DNA of 64,000 nt, taken from assembly GCF_022921115.1 (NCBI RefSeq), contig NZ_CP095075.1, forward strand, positions 434,001 through 498,000, given 5' to 3'. This document shows positions 26,873 through 35,459 of this stretch, piece by piece. Origin of the DNA: Halobacillus amylolyticus (GTDB taxonomy: Bacteria; Bacillota; Bacilli; Bacillales; Halobacillaceae). The notes beneath the pieces are model-generated. The model ran no database searches and was not told where the DNA came from. It saw only the letters and a list, made by a program, of their open reading frames with translations. The position numbers were made by a program, and so were the translations under genes. The first letter of the stretch is position 1. Every line of letters begins with the position of its first letter.

Positions 26873-27490
26873 ATGGCAACTCCTGTATATATTCGTTTGA
26901 GACAATCTATTCGTGTTTCTTCTGGTCATGTAATTCGTGTAAGAGATGTTGCAAAAGTAGCTGGCCCAAGCAGTTATAAACAAATCATTGAAAGTATGGC
27001 TATTCATAACATAGAGGAAAAGGACAAGAATATTGTTGTTATCGATATTCATCCTTTAATCGAACTGATTTTAAAACGATTTCCACACCTTGAACTCGAA
27101 ATAATAGGGCCCAATCAATGTGTTGTTCATGTAGACAAAAAGTTAGCGAAGAAGCCCTCTCTTATTATTGTTTCAGTAATTTGGGTGCTTTTATTTATAG
27201 GAGCCGCAATGGCAATTATGAATTTTCACTATGATGTCAGTATGGAAATGGTTCAACAGAAGCTGCATTTCATGTTAACTGGTGAAAAAGAAGAACACCC
27301 CTTATGGATCCAAGTACCTTATTCCATCGGGTTAGGTTTAGGAATGATTTTATTCTTTAATCATTGGTTCCGAAAGAAATTCAACGAGGAACCAAACCCC
27401 ATGGAAGTAGAAGTATTTAAGTATCAGGAGGATTTGGATCATTACGTAGCCATTAATGAAAACAAGGTCGAGCAAGATGAGGATCGTTGA
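26873..27490 (+). CDS. spoVAA: stage V sporulation protein AA
   Basis: First gene of the spoVA operon, whose products move Ca-dipicolinate into the forespore and out again during germination. 205 residues: an N-terminal soluble domain starting PVYIRLRQSIRVS, then two membrane helices near residues 100-122 and 140-163. ATG at 26873 follows GGGGAGGCG at ten bases; the frame upstream to 26813 lies over the promoter. The end overlaps spoVAB by 14 bases. In B. subtilis SpoVAA joins the core membrane complex. Confidence 0.93.
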   Translation: MATPVYIRLRQSIRVSSGHVIRVRDVAKVAGPSSYKQIIESMAIHNIEEKDKNIVVIDIHPLIELILKRFPHLELEIIGPNQCVVHVDKKLAKKPSLIIVSVIWVLLFIGAAMAIMNFHYDVSMEMVQQKLHFMLTGEKEEHPLWIQVPYSIGLGLGMILFFNHWFRKKFNEEPNPMEVEVFKYQEDLDHYVAINENKVEQDEDR

Positions 27491-27887
27491 AGCTATTATT
27501 GGGCTTGCATCAGGATTTGCTGTTGGTACAGGTTTCGTGGCCTTTTTGACCGTTTTAGGTGTAGTGCCGCGTTTAATGCAGCTTAGCCATTCAAAATCGA
27601 AAATCAGATGGTATGAAGGTGCCATTTTTACAGGGGTCTTGTTTGGGATTTACTTATCGTTTGGAGATGTTCCTATCAGCCTCCCTGTTATCGGTTTAAT
27701 CATCTGGGGACTATTTCACGGGATATTCATTGGGTTGCTTGCAGCAGCATTGACTGAAGTCTTGAATGTCTTCCCTTTATTGTTTAAACGGGTTGGAATT
27801 GAAAGTTACTTATTTCCATTACTTATGGCGCTCGCCATAGGAAAAGTTGCAGGTTCACTATTTCAATGGGTGTTGTTCGTACGTTAG
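27477..27887 (+). CDS. spoVAB: stage V sporulation protein AB
   Basis: A 136-residue membrane protein with about four helices; it starts RIVEAIIGLASGFAVGTGFVAFLTVLGVVPRL-like sequence as in B. subtilis SpoVAB (141 residues). Component of the forespore inner-membrane dipicolinate channel system; its own task is not defined. ATG at 27477 lies inside the end of spoVAA, so translation is coupled. spoVAC begins 13 bases after it with a strong GAGGAGGA site. Confidence 0.92.
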   Translation: MRIVEAIIGLASGFAVGTGFVAFLTVLGVVPRLMQLSHSKSKIRWYEGAIFTGVLFGIYLSFGDVPISLPVIGLIIWGLFHGIFIGLLAAALTEVLNVFPLLFKRVGIESYLFPLLMALAIGKVAGSLFQWVLFVR

Positions 27888-27900
27888 AGGAGGATCAATT

Positions 27901-28353
27901 ATGGAATCGTTTGATGCAAAAAATTATAAACAAAAAAGTAAGGATTACCAGCCGAAACCACCTTACTTTATCAATTGCTTAAAAGCTTTCATTGTAGGTG
28001 GGTTAATTTGTACATTTGGACAGCTTTTATCGGAAATGTATATATCATGGTTCGGTTTTAGTGAAAAAGATGCCAGCAACCCGACAGTAGCTACTTTAAT
28101 ACTGCTAGCAGCACTTGCAACAGGATTTGGGGTTTACGACCGTTTAGGTCAATTTGCCGGAGCTGGTTCGGCTGTACCTATTACAGGGTTCGCTAATTCA
28201 ATCACATCTGCAGCTTTAGAACACAAAAGTGAAGGTATTGTTCTTGGGATAGCAACCAACCTATTTAAGCTGGCAGGATCTGTGATTGTGTTCGGAGTAG
28301 TCGCAGCCTACGTATTAGGGATTATACGCTATCTGTGGCATTGGTTATTTTAG
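27901..28353 (+). CDS. spoVAC: stage V sporulation protein AC (dipicolinate channel)
   Basis: A 150-residue membrane protein. Family data show SpoVAC acts as a mechanosensitive channel releasing Ca-dipicolinate at germination. Four helices; characteristic GGLICTFGQLLSEMY near residue 37 and RLGQFAGAGSAVPITGFANSITSAALEHKSEG-type loop near 82-113 shared with SpoVAE. ATG at 27901 has GAGGAGGATC just upstream, deciding against the frame that begins within spoVAB. Confidence 0.95.
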   Translation: MESFDAKNYKQKSKDYQPKPPYFINCLKAFIVGGLICTFGQLLSEMYISWFGFSEKDASNPTVATLILLAALATGFGVYDRLGQFAGAGSAVPITGFANSITSAALEHKSEGIVLGIATNLFKLAGSVIVFGVVAAYVLGIIRYLWHWLF

Positions 28354-28365
28354 GAGGAATGAGTT

Positions 28366-29376
28366 GTGGGACAAACAGGAAAACAAACATGGACATTCAC
28401 AAAGCCCGTTTATATACAATCAACAGGAACAGTGGTCGGACCACTAGAAGGAGCGGGTCCACTTCACAACCTGTTCGATTATAGTTACGATGACTTGCAT
28501 TGTGGTGAAGCAAACTGGGAACTCGCTGAACGAAGATTAATGTCTGATGCTGTTCATTATTGTTTGCAAAAAGCTGGTGTTGACCAAACAAGTATTGATC
28601 TATTGTTAACAGGAGATTTACTGAACCAAAATGTAACAGGGAATTACGTGGCAAGACAGCTCGGGATTCCGTTACTTGGCATGTTTGGAGCATGCTCTAC
28701 ATCAATGGAAACTCTCGCTACGGGAGCAGCGCTTATCGAAGCGGGTTACGCAAAACAGGCAATTGCAGCTGTCAGTTCACATAATGCCACAGCAGAGAGA
28801 CAGTATAGATATCCAACCGAATACGGAGGACAAAAGCCGAAAACCGCTACTTTTACTGTAACTGGTAGTGGTGCAGCCTTATTATCCACACAGCCTTCAG
28901 CGATACGTATAGAGGCAGCAACAATTGGACGTGTTATGGATTATGGAACGAACGATCCATTTGATTTAGGATCGGCTATGGTACCTGCTGCTTGGAGCAC
29001 CATTAAAGCCCACTTCGAAGATATGGGTAGAATGCCGTCTGATTATGATGTGATTGCAACGGGGGATTTATCAAGTGTTGGAACACCGATCCTGCGCGAT
29101 ATGCTAAAAAATGATGGGTACGATGTAAGTGAAGTCCACGATGATTGCGGTCTCATGGTCTTCCATAGTGATCAACCAGTATTCAGTGGAGGCAGCGGCT
29201 GTGCTTGTTCCGCAGTTGTTACCTATGGAAAATTAATCGATGATCTAAAACAAGGAAAATATAAACGTATCTTAGTCGTAGCAACGGGAGCGCTAATGAA
29301 TCCTATGATGATACAACAAAAAGAAACGATTCCATGCATTGCCCACGGCGTTGTACTTACGAAGGAGGATAACTAA
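28366..29376 (+). CDS. spoVAD: stage V sporulation protein AD (dipicolinate binding)
   Basis: A 336-residue thiolase-fold protein that binds dipicolinic acid on the forespore membrane. It begins [36 protein letters not shown] sequence; the thiolase-like Cys region is [17 protein letters not shown] near residue 105. The C-terminus has the second half of the fold with [11 protein letters not shown] near 278. The start is GTG at 28366 after TTAGGAGGAATGA. The TAA stop shares a base with the ATG of spoVAE. Confidence 0.96.
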   Translation: MGQTGKQTWTFTKPVYIQSTGTVVGPLEGAGPLHNLFDYSYDDLHCGEANWELAERRLMSDAVHYCLQKAGVDQTSIDLLLTGDLLNQNVTGNYVARQLGIPLLGMFGACSTSMETLATGAALIEAGYAKQAIAAVSSHNATAERQYRYPTEYGGQKPKTATFTVTGSGAALLSTQPSAIRIEAATIGRVMDYGTNDPFDLGSAMVPAAWSTIKAHFEDMGRMPSDYDVIATGDLSSVGTPILRDMLKNDGYDVSEVHDDCGLMVFHSDQPVFSGGSGCACSAVVTYGKLIDDLKQGKYKRILVVATGALMNPMMIQQKETIPCIAHGVVLTKEDN

Positions 29377-29726
29377 TGGAATTTCTCTGGGCGTTTGTTG
29401 TAGGTGGTGGGATTTGTGTGATAGGGCAATTGTTACTTGATGTTGCCAAATTGACTCCTGCCCACGTTATGTCTACTTTTGTGGTAGCAGGGGCCGTGCT
29501 TGATGCCTTTGATTTATATGACAATTTAATTAGATTTGCAGGAGCAGGGGCGACCGTACCAATTACAAGCTTTGGACACTCGCTTTTGCATGGAGCAATG
29601 GATCAAGCAGAGGAGCACGGCTTTATCGGGGTTGCTATTGGTATTTTTGAGCTAACCTCAACGGGAATTGCTACAGCGATTTTATTTGGATTTATAGTTG
29701 CACTGATTTTCAAACCTAAGGGATAG
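29376..29726 (+). CDS. spoVAE: stage V sporulation protein AE (SpoVAEb)
   Basis: A 116-residue membrane protein paralogous to Spo[19 protein letters not shown] near residue 8 and [22 protein letters not shown] near 47-68 match the same loop. Equivalent to B. subtilis SpoVAEb. Its ATG overlaps the spoVAD stop by one base; GAAGGAGGAT lies before it. In B. subtilis the soluble SpoVAEa (about 200 residues) follows; here only 22 bases separate this gene from spoVAF, so spoVAEa is absent. Confidence 0.94.
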   Translation: MEFLWAFVVGGGICVIGQLLLDVAKLTPAHVMSTFVVAGAVLDAFDLYDNLIRFAGAGATVPITSFGHSLLHGAMDQAEEHGFIGVAIGIFELTSTGIATAILFGFIVALIFKPKG

Positions 29727-29748
29727 AATCCAGGAAGGAGGTGGGACC

Positions 29749-31218
29749 GTGTCAACACAGAATGAAACACCAATTGTAATGAAACTTGAACAAAACAGGA
29801 AGCTGATGAATGAACGGATGGGAGTAAACACTTCTTTTGATGTGGGATTTCGAAGTGTAACGATTCTCGAGCATGAAATCAATCTGTACTATGTAACTGG
29901 GTTATGTGATTCGGCACTAATCGCTCAGCTGCTACGTCAGCTAAATGAACTAGATGATCAAAAAGAAGGAAAAGATGAAGCATCTAAATATATCCATGAT
30001 GAGTTAGTACATCAACAAGTTGATGTTGTAGAATCGATAGATAAGTGTATCACCCAGGTTCTCTCAGGACTTATCGTTATTTTTGTAGAAGGGGATGCGA
30101 AAGCCTACGTTGTCGATGTACGGTCTTATCCAGGGCGTACGCCTAAGGAACCGGATACAGAAAAGGTCATTCGTGGGGCAAGAGATGGATACACAGAAAA
30201 CATTGTCGAAAACACAGCTCTCACAAGAAGAAGAATTCGTGATGAACGTCTTCGTCTTGAAATTATGCAAATTGGAGAACGTTCAAAAACAGATATCTGT
30301 ATATCCTATATCCAAGATATTGCCGATCCAGGGCTGATTGAATTGTTAAAAGAAGAAATAAAAAATATAAGTACGGATGGATTATCAATGGCTGATAAAT
30401 CAGTGGAAGAATTTTTAGTTAAACAAGGCTATAATCCCTTTCCACTTGTACGCTATACCGAGAGGCCTGACGTGGCAGCAGCCCATTTATTTGAAGGACA
30501 CGTACTTGTTATGGTGGACACCTCGCCAAGTATGATTATTACACCTACAACCTACTTCCACCACCTTCAACATGCAGAGGAATATCGGGAATCCCCAATG
30601 GTAGGTTCGTTTGTAAGGTGGGTCCGTTTTTTTGGGGTATTCGCATCGCTATTTTTACTTCCATTATGGATGTTATTTGTGCTCCAACCTGAGCTGTTGC
30701 CGGAAGGTTTAGCTTTTATAGGCCCAACGGAAGAATCAACTATCCCCATTGTTATTCAATTGTTACTTGCAGACCTAGGTTTGGAATTGTTAAGGATAGC
30801 AGCGATTCATACCCCTACTCCTTTAGCAACAGCCATGGGCTTAATAGCAGCGGTATTAATTGGACAGATAGCTATTGATGTCGGGATGTTTGTTCCTGAG
30901 GTCATTCTGTATATTGCTGTAAGTGCGATTGGATCGTACTCAACACCAAGTTATGAGCTTTCAGTAGCTAATAAACTCGTTCGAGTGTTTTTGGTCATTA
31001 TTACAGCTATATTCGGATTGCCAGGTTTTGTAGTTGGTGTAACAGCCTATATCCTGCTTTTAGCAAGAACAAGGTCGTTAAATACACCTTACTTGTGGCC
31101 ATTTCTTCCATTTAACGCGAAGGCATTGATGGCAATCCTTGTTCGCTTGTCTGTTCCGCTAGCGAAAATACGCCCAAGTATTGTGCATCCGCAAAATAAC
31201 AGACGTAAGGGCGGGTAA
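29749..31218 (+). CDS. spoVAF: stage V sporulation protein AF (GerA-family)
   Basis: A 489-residue member of the GerA-subunit family of spore germination proteins. N-terminal soluble part to about residue 280, with RRIRDERLRLEIMQIG and VRYTERPDVAAAHLFEGHVLVMVDTSPS typical of the family, then about five membrane helices (residues 285-460). It is the last gene of the SigG operon and modulates germination receptor complexes; it is not needed for dipicolinate uptake. The start is GTG at 29749 after AAGGAGGTGGGACC. It is followed directly by a repeat-A copy. Confidence 0.94.
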   Translation: MSTQNETPIVMKLEQNRKLMNERMGVNTSFDVGFRSVTILEHEINLYYVTGLCDSALIAQLLRQLNELDDQKEGKDEASKYIHDELVHQQVDVVESIDKCITQVLSGLIVIFVEGDAKAYVVDVRSYPGRTPKEPDTEKVIRGARDGYTENIVENTALTRRRIRDERLRLEIMQIGERSKTDICISYIQDIADPGLIELLKEEIKNISTDGLSMADKSVEEFLVKQGYNPFPLVRYTERPDVAAAHLFEGHVLVMVDTSPSMIITPTTYFHHLQHAEEYRESPMVGSFVRWVRFFGVFASLFLLPLWMLFVLQPELLPEGLAFIGPTEESTIPIVIQLLLADLGLELLRIAAIHTPTPLATAMGLIAAVLIGQIAIDVGMFVPEVILYIAVSAIGSYSTPSYELSVANKLVRVFLVIITAIFGLPGFVVGVTAYILLLARTRSLNTPYLWPFLPFNAKALMAILVRLSVPLAKIRPSIVHPQNNRRKGG

Positions 31219-31229
31219 TATAAGAGGTC

Positions 31230-31371
31230 GTTCAAAAAGTCACCAAATGATAAACGGCGAATTTCTTCGTTGCTCAGCTTTTCCGGTCCTCACGTATTAA
31301 AAGCATACGCTGGGGGCCTCAAAACTTTCGCGCCTCGAACTTCTTGTTTCTAATTTGGCAACTTTTTGAAC
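31230..31371. repeat. MITE-like repeat family A, copy 2
   Basis: 142 bases between 11-bp inverted ends GTTCAAAAAGT (31230-31240) and ACTTTTTGAAC (31361-31371). The body is closely related to copy 1 at 15401-15787 but lacks its nested 186-bp insertion. It lies 11 bases after the spoVAF stop. TATAA-like bases flank both sides. No coding capacity. Confidence 0.8.
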
Positions 31372-31423
31372 ATGCACTATAATTGCCACTGCTCTAAAGT
31401 TATGATAAATTAAAAATAATTTG

Positions 31424-31455
31424 AAATGTTCCTTTTCCTCAAAAAAGGAACATTT
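31424..31455 (+). terminator. terminator between spoVAF and lysA
   Basis: 13-bp perfect stem AAATGTTCCTTTT with AAAAGGAACATTT and a 6-base loop, followed by CTTTTT, about 30 bases before the lysA start. Confidence 0.8.
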
Positions 31456-31487
31456 TCTTTTTATTAAGGGAGGAAAGGCGGAGCGTA

Positions 31488-32792
31488 ATGAATCGCACGA
31501 TCAATGATAATGGACAACTATTAATCGGAGGTATCCCGGCTCAAGATATAGCGGAAGCCTATGGAACTCCTTTATACGTATATGATGTAGATCGGATTCG
31601 TACAAATGCAAGGGCATTTGTACAGACGTTCAAGCAGCATGAAATCCCCGCACAGGTTGCCTATGCGAGTAAAGCATTTTCTTCCATAGCTATGCTGCAA
31701 GTAGCTAAAGAAGAAGGCCTGAGTTTGGACGTTGTTTCGGAGGGCGAGTTGCATACAGCCCTTGAAGCTGAGTTTCCTGTTGAGAAGATTCACATGCACG
31801 GGAATAACAAAAGCTTGGATGAGCTCGACATGGCAGTGGATGCTGGAATTGGCTGTATCGTTGTTGATAATTTTTATGAAATCGCCTTGCTGTCTGATCT
31901 TGTAGAGAAGAAAAATACAAAAATGGACGTGTTGCTCCGTGTCACACCAGGGATTGAAGCACATACCCATGATTATATTTTAACTGGACAGGAGGATTCG
32001 AAATTTGGATTTGACCTTTCCAGTGGACAGGCAGAGCAAGCTTACAAGCTTCTTCATGACAGCGAGCGTATTCATGTAAAAGGGCTGCACTGCCACATTG
32101 GCTCACAAATCTTCGAAACAAGCGGCTTCACATTAGCAACACAAAAATTATTTGCAACGATGAATGATTGGCGTGAAAAGTTTCAGTTTACTGCTGAAGT
32201 TCTTAATCTTGGTGGAGGTTTTGGGATTCAATATACGGAAGAGGATGATCCTCTAGCACTTGACCAATATGCTTTCGCGTTGATTGAAGAAGTTAAGCGT
32301 CAGTCAACGAACATGGGTTATCCTATGCCTGAAATATGGATTGAACCCGGACGAGCGATTGTAGGTGATGCGGGTGTCACTCTATATACATTAGGTGCGA
32401 TCAAAGACATTCCGGGTATTCGCACATACGTATCTGTTGATGGTGGTATGACTGATAATATTAGACCAGCTCTTTATCAAGCTAAATATGATGCTGTTCT
32501 GGCCAACCGCATGAATGAAAGCAGATCAAGGGAGTATGCTATTGCAGGCAAGTGCTGTGAATCTGGAGATATGCTATTATGGGATGTAGAGCTTCCAGAA
32601 GTAGAACACAATGATTTACTAGCCGTATTTAGCACAGGGGCATATGGTTACTCCATGGCTAATAATTACAACCGTTTCGGAAAGGCGGCAGTTGTATTCA
32701 TTGAAAATGGAATGCATCAACTAGTCGTACGACGTGAGAATTTCCAAGAGGTCACGAGACTCGACTTAACTTATAACAAACAGGAGAATTGA
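31488..32792 (+). CDS. lysA: diaminopimelate decarboxylase
   Basis: Last step of lysine synthesis: decarboxylates meso-diaminopimelate to lysine, with pyridoxal phosphate. 434 residues. Alanine-racemase-like barrel with the cofactor Lys in QVAYASKAFSS near residue 60, GSQIFE near 205, and GGGFGIQY near 240. The C-terminal domain supplies the active-site Cys in GKCCESGDMLL near 352, and the closing NNYNRFGKAAVVF. The ATG follows AAGGGAGGAAAGG. The ribosome site of the disrupted ppiB start lies in its last codons. Confidence 0.96.
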   Translation: MNRTINDNGQLLIGGIPAQDIAEAYGTPLYVYDVDRIRTNARAFVQTFKQHEIPAQVAYASKAFSSIAMLQVAKEEGLSLDVVSEGELHTALEAEFPVEKIHMHGNNKSLDELDMAVDAGIGCIVVDNFYEIALLSDLVEKKNTKMDVLLRVTPGIEAHTHDYILTGQEDSKFGFDLSSGQAEQAYKLLHDSERIHVKGLHCHIGSQIFETSGFTLATQKLFATMNDWREKFQFTAEVLNLGGGFGIQYTEEDDPLALDQYAFALIEEVKRQSTNMGYPMPEIWIEPGRAIVGDAGVTLYTLGAIKDIPGIRTYVSVDGGMTDNIRPALYQAKYDAVLANRMNESRSREYAIAGKCCESGDMLLWDVELPEVEHNDLLAVFSTGAYGYSMANNYNRFGKAAVVFIENGMHQLVVRRENFQEVTRLDLTYNKQEN

Positions 32793-32793
32793 A

Positions 32794-32843
32794 ATGAAAC
32801 AAGCAACAATCAACTTGAAAAACTCGCAGATGGACTAGAATAG
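32794..32843 (+). pseudogene. ppiB: 5' scar of the native ppiB
   Basis: ATG at 32794 has AGGAG seven bases before it and opens MKQATINLKN, a plausible cyclophilin start in the normal ppiB place after lysA. In a shifted frame the next bases give LEKLADG, close to the family's NFEKLANEG motif at about residue 25-33; the intervening codons are gone and stops follow at once. I read it as the remains of the original ppiB, whose 3' end is at about 34626-34722. The short length keeps this uncertain. Confidence 0.5.
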
Positions 32844-32868
32844 CTAACCAACTCTTGGTAAACCTATA

Positions 32869-32962
32869 GAATCAATTTCATAATTTAGGTCCCATGTGCC
32901 CCAGGGGATTCAAAACGTAAAAAGAAAGCACCCCAAGTTTAGTCAAGTTTTTGAAATCATTT
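32869..32962. repeat. repeat family B, copy 1
   Basis: About 94 bases from GAATCAATTTCATAATTTAG to TTTGAAATCATTT, matching 42760-42853 with scattered single-base changes and small gaps. It has no open frame. It may be an insertion-sequence end or an independent intergenic repeat; it lies just inside the left junction of the ppiB insertion. Confidence 0.75.
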
Positions 32963-33046
32963 ATATATAGTAGTATTTTAATTGTGAAATAGTATTAGTA
33001 AGGAAATTAGTAAGCTAGAAAAGCAGTTTTAATAAGTATGAAAAGT

Positions 33047-33078
33047 AGGGGAGGCATGTAGAGCCTTCCTTATTTTTT
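33047..33078 (+). terminator. terminator upstream of the foreign ppiB
   Basis: 9-bp stem AGGGGAGGC with GCCTTCCTT (two G-U pairs), 7-base loop, then TATTTTTT. Confidence 0.65.
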
Positions 33079-33159
33079 GTCTAAAAGGCCTGTAAGTGAT
33101 ATTATAAAAATTGAATGGCTGATAATTTTTTTACATATCAATTAAAGGAGATGTAGTTA

Positions 33160-33600
33160 ATGAGTAAAAAAGGATATATTGTAATGGAAAATGGAGAAAA
33201 AATTGAGATGGATTTTTTCCCTAATGAAGCTCCTAATACAGTAGCTAATTTTGAAAAATTAGCAAACGAGGGTTTTTATGATGGAGTAATATTCCATAGG
33301 GTAATCCCAGGATTTGTAAGCCAGGGCGGTGATCCTACAGGTACTGGTACAGGTGGAAGTGGTACTACAATTAAATGTGAGACAGAGGGCAACCCTCACA
33401 AACATGAGGCAGGGAGCTTATCAATGGCACATGCAGGTAAAGACACAGGCTCTAGTCAATTCTTTTTAGTACATGAGCCGCAGCCTCACCTTAATGGGGT
33501 ACACACAGTTTTTGGGAAAATCACGGAAGGTTTAGAAACTGCTAGAGCTATGGAGAATGGGGATACAATGAAAGAAGTAAGAGTATTTGATGCAGAATAA
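33160..33600 (+). CDS. ppiB: peptidyl-prolyl cis-trans isomerase (cyclophilin), apparently foreign copy
   Basis: Cyclophilin that speeds prolyl isomerisation during protein folding in the cytoplasm. Complete at 146 residues. Active-site stretches [20 protein letters not shown] (about 47-66), [26 protein letters not shown] (about 88-113) and HTVFGKI. The ribosome site AAAGGAGATG is strong. Base use is unlike its neighbours: it is AT-rich with many GTA, ACA, AAA and ATA codons. It lies between a 5' and a 3' scar that look like the native ppiB, so it was probably brought in by the element that broke that gene and now replaces it. Confidence 0.9.
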   Translation: MSKKGYIVMENGEKIEMDFFPNEAPNTVANFEKLANEGFYDGVIFHRVIPGFVSQGGDPTGTGTGGSGTTIKCETEGNPHKHEAGSLSMAHAGKDTGSSQFFLVHEPQPHLNGVHTVFGKITEGLETARAMENGDTMKEVRVFDAE

Positions 33601-34015
33601 TTAAACAGTAAGTAATGAGGGTAGGTGCTAAAGGCTTTAAAAGTCTAAGGCATCTGCTCTTTTTTCTGACTGTATCATGGATGCCCTATACCTAAAAGCG
33701 TCACAGATCATTCCATTGCTCTAACTATAGTCCTGACAGAGCTCAGCAGGTTGTATCATAAAAATTATGTATAGAGGCTGACTTTCATTTAGAGGATGCG
33801 AGGGGTAAATATTCGCTTATCTGTAAATAAAAAGAATTGCAAACATAAGAGACTAGAGTTTATTAAAGATCCTGGGGTAGTCTGAAGGCTATAGATGCTT
33901 TTGCTAAAACACATTAAGAGGTAGCTGAGGCTATCTCTTTTTATTGTTTATTGTATAATAGGGCTAGATCATAACATAGGAACAGAGTAAAAAACCCACC
34001 AAGGGAGAGCAGTAA
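33601..34015. other. noncoding stretch inside the ppiB insertion
   Basis: 415 AT-rich bases with no gene I can support. Probable terminator at 33916-33943. A TATAAT-like -10 (GTATAATAGGG near 33955) lies before the recombinase remnant. The rest may be leftover DNA of a deleted mobile element. Confidence 0.5.
33916..33943 (+). terminator. terminator within the insertion
   Basis: 10-bp stem AAGAGGTAGC with GCTATCTCTT (one G-U pair), loop TGAG, then TTTTATT. Confidence 0.7.
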
Positions 34016-34777
34016 ATGACAGTAAGAGCATGGAATCTATACAGGGTATCAACGGACTGGCAAGGGGGAGAAGGTGCTAGGAATGGTACAGTTAGTCATT
34101 CACAACAACAACAATATGGGCCAGTAGGGATTGATAAAGCTGTAGAGGAGGAAGTAATAGAGGCTGTAAAGTCGATAAAATTAGACGCATTTAATCTGGA
34201 AAAAGGTGCTTTTGATTTTGATGAGTTGGACAGCAGAAAGGTACAGCTTACTGAATATGAAAAGCAGTATAATGAGGCTAGTATTAAAGCTCTAAGTAAT
34301 ACTAAGAAACTATTTGATGATATAATGTCAGGTAAGTCAGACATGTCTATGGAATTTGTTTCTAAAAAGCTAGAGGAGTATGGAAAAAGAAAACGTGACT
34401 TACTTACTAAAATTGAAAACTTGAAAAAAGAAATTGAGGAGGCTGAGGTCACAAGTAAAGATTTAGACAAGCTAAAGTATCAACTTGAAAACTGGGTGGA
34501 AACTTACAGCAACTCTACTGACATTGATGAGAAAAGAATGATGTTGTCTAAGGTGCTGAACGAGGTAGTTGTAGTCATAAATAAAGAAGCTAACAGGATC
34601 AGGTCTAATGTCACTGTTGAAAAGGCTTTGGATGGTCGTCACACTGTTTTTGGTAAAGTGATTGATGCCGTTGAAATCATTGACCGTGTACGTCCTGGGG
34701 ATGTTATGCATAGTGTAAGAGTGAAGATGAGTAAACTCCATGTCTATGAAAGGCAGCGCACATGCTTGAACTTTTAA
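34016..34777 (+). pseudogene. deleted large serine recombinase fused in frame to the 3' end of ppiB
   Basis: A 253-residue open frame of three parts. Residues 1-16 (MTVRAWNLYRVSTDWQ) are the start of a large serine recombinase with the catalytic Ser in YRVST. The rest of the catalytic and DNA-binding domains is missing. Residues about 40-200 are a recombinase C-terminal coiled-coil region (EEEVIEAVKSIKLDAFN, LDSRKVQLTEYEKQ, DEKRMMLSKVLNEVVV). From about residue 203, LDGRHTVFGKVIDAVEIID and GDVMHSVRV are the last quarter of a cyclophilin, then about 18 unrelated residues. The ATG follows AGGGAGAGCAG. Integration in ppiB with later deletion explains it best; it cannot recombine DNA. Confidence 0.75.
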
Positions 34778-35214
34778 GTTGTTTACTCTTTGTCGTAGCC
34801 CCTTTAGGACTTTTCATTCACGAATTAGGCCATGCAGCTGTTGGCTTGTGGAATGGGGCAGAGCGTTCGCATCTGTCACTAGGTGTGGGGCCGCTCCTGT
34901 GTAAGTGCAAAATCAAAAGGCTGACGGTTCACCTCCATTATATCTTTATTATAGGCGGGCATTCTTTAAACGAGAAAGAAGCAGACTTTACCTCAAAGCA
35001 GCAAGCGATGATAAGTTTAGGAGGACCTCTTAGCAACGCAGTTTGTGCAGCAGTCTTATATATGAGTGATTTGCCACAGCAAAGTCATGTGTTGCAGCTG
35101 CTATATTTCTTTAACCTTTATTTGGCACTTGTAAATATGATCCCTTTTCGTTTAAAAGGCCGTGAATCCGATGGCTGTCGTTTCCTGAAAGGGTTGACGA
35201 AAACAATGGGTTGA
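34762..35214 (+). CDS. M50-like membrane metalloprotease, short form
   Basis: A 150-residue protein with about three hydrophobic segments. FIHELGHAAVGLWNGAE near residue 17-33 holds the HExxH zinc motif in the first helix, as in site-2 proteases. LSNAVCAAVLY with the preceding GGP (residues about 90-100) and NMIPFRLKGRESDG near 132 (the second conserved Asp region) complete the family pattern. It lacks a PDZ domain. Function and substrate are unknown. It overlaps the recombinase-ppiB fusion by 16 bases, which shows that the fused frame reads past the former ppiB end. A ribosome site is not clear (AAAGGCAGCG). Confidence 0.75.
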   Translation: MLELLSCLLFVVAPLGLFIHELGHAAVGLWNGAERSHLSLGVGPLLCKCKIKRLTVHLHYIFIIGGHSLNEKEADFTSKQQAMISLGGPLSNAVCAAVLYMSDLPQQSHVLQLLYFFNLYLALVNMIPFRLKGRESDGCRFLKGLTKTMG

Positions 35215-35277
35215 ATCTTGCGCTAAATTTATGTATGCTAGGTCCTAGGTCTTAACACAAGTGGTGGAGGAAACCTC

Positions 35278-35367
35278 ATGAGAAAGAAAAACTGGATTCT
35301 ATTTTCGATATTACTCACCTTCAGCCTGTTATGGGGATTCTATTATTGGTTTGTTATTGTTATGTAA
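35278..35367 (+). CDS. 29-residue membrane peptide
   Basis: Reads MRKKNWILFSILLTFSLLWG and nine more residues: a basic start followed by a single hydrophobic helix. The ribosome site GGTGGAGGAAACC is seven bases before the ATG, which is the main support for it being translated. I recognise no homologue. It could act as a small regulator of the neighbouring protease or as a leader; both are guesses. Confidence 0.5.
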   Translation: MRKKNWILFSILLTFSLLWGFYYWFVIVM

Positions 35368-35459
35368 TTACAAAGAATCATAAGGCTTTATATTAAAAAA
35401 ACGTTTTATTTACAATTTGGAAAAATGTGAAACGTTATTTTTATAATCGAGGGGTTATT

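Larger units (their letters stand above)
32844..33159. other. gap with repeat B copy 1, terminator and foreign ppiB leader
   Basis: 316 bases without a gene. It holds repeat family B at 32869-32962, a terminator at 33047-33078, and the AT-rich leader of the following ppiB, including TTATAAAAATTG near 33102 and the ribosome site AAAGGAGATG at about 33144-33153. Confidence 0.6.
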
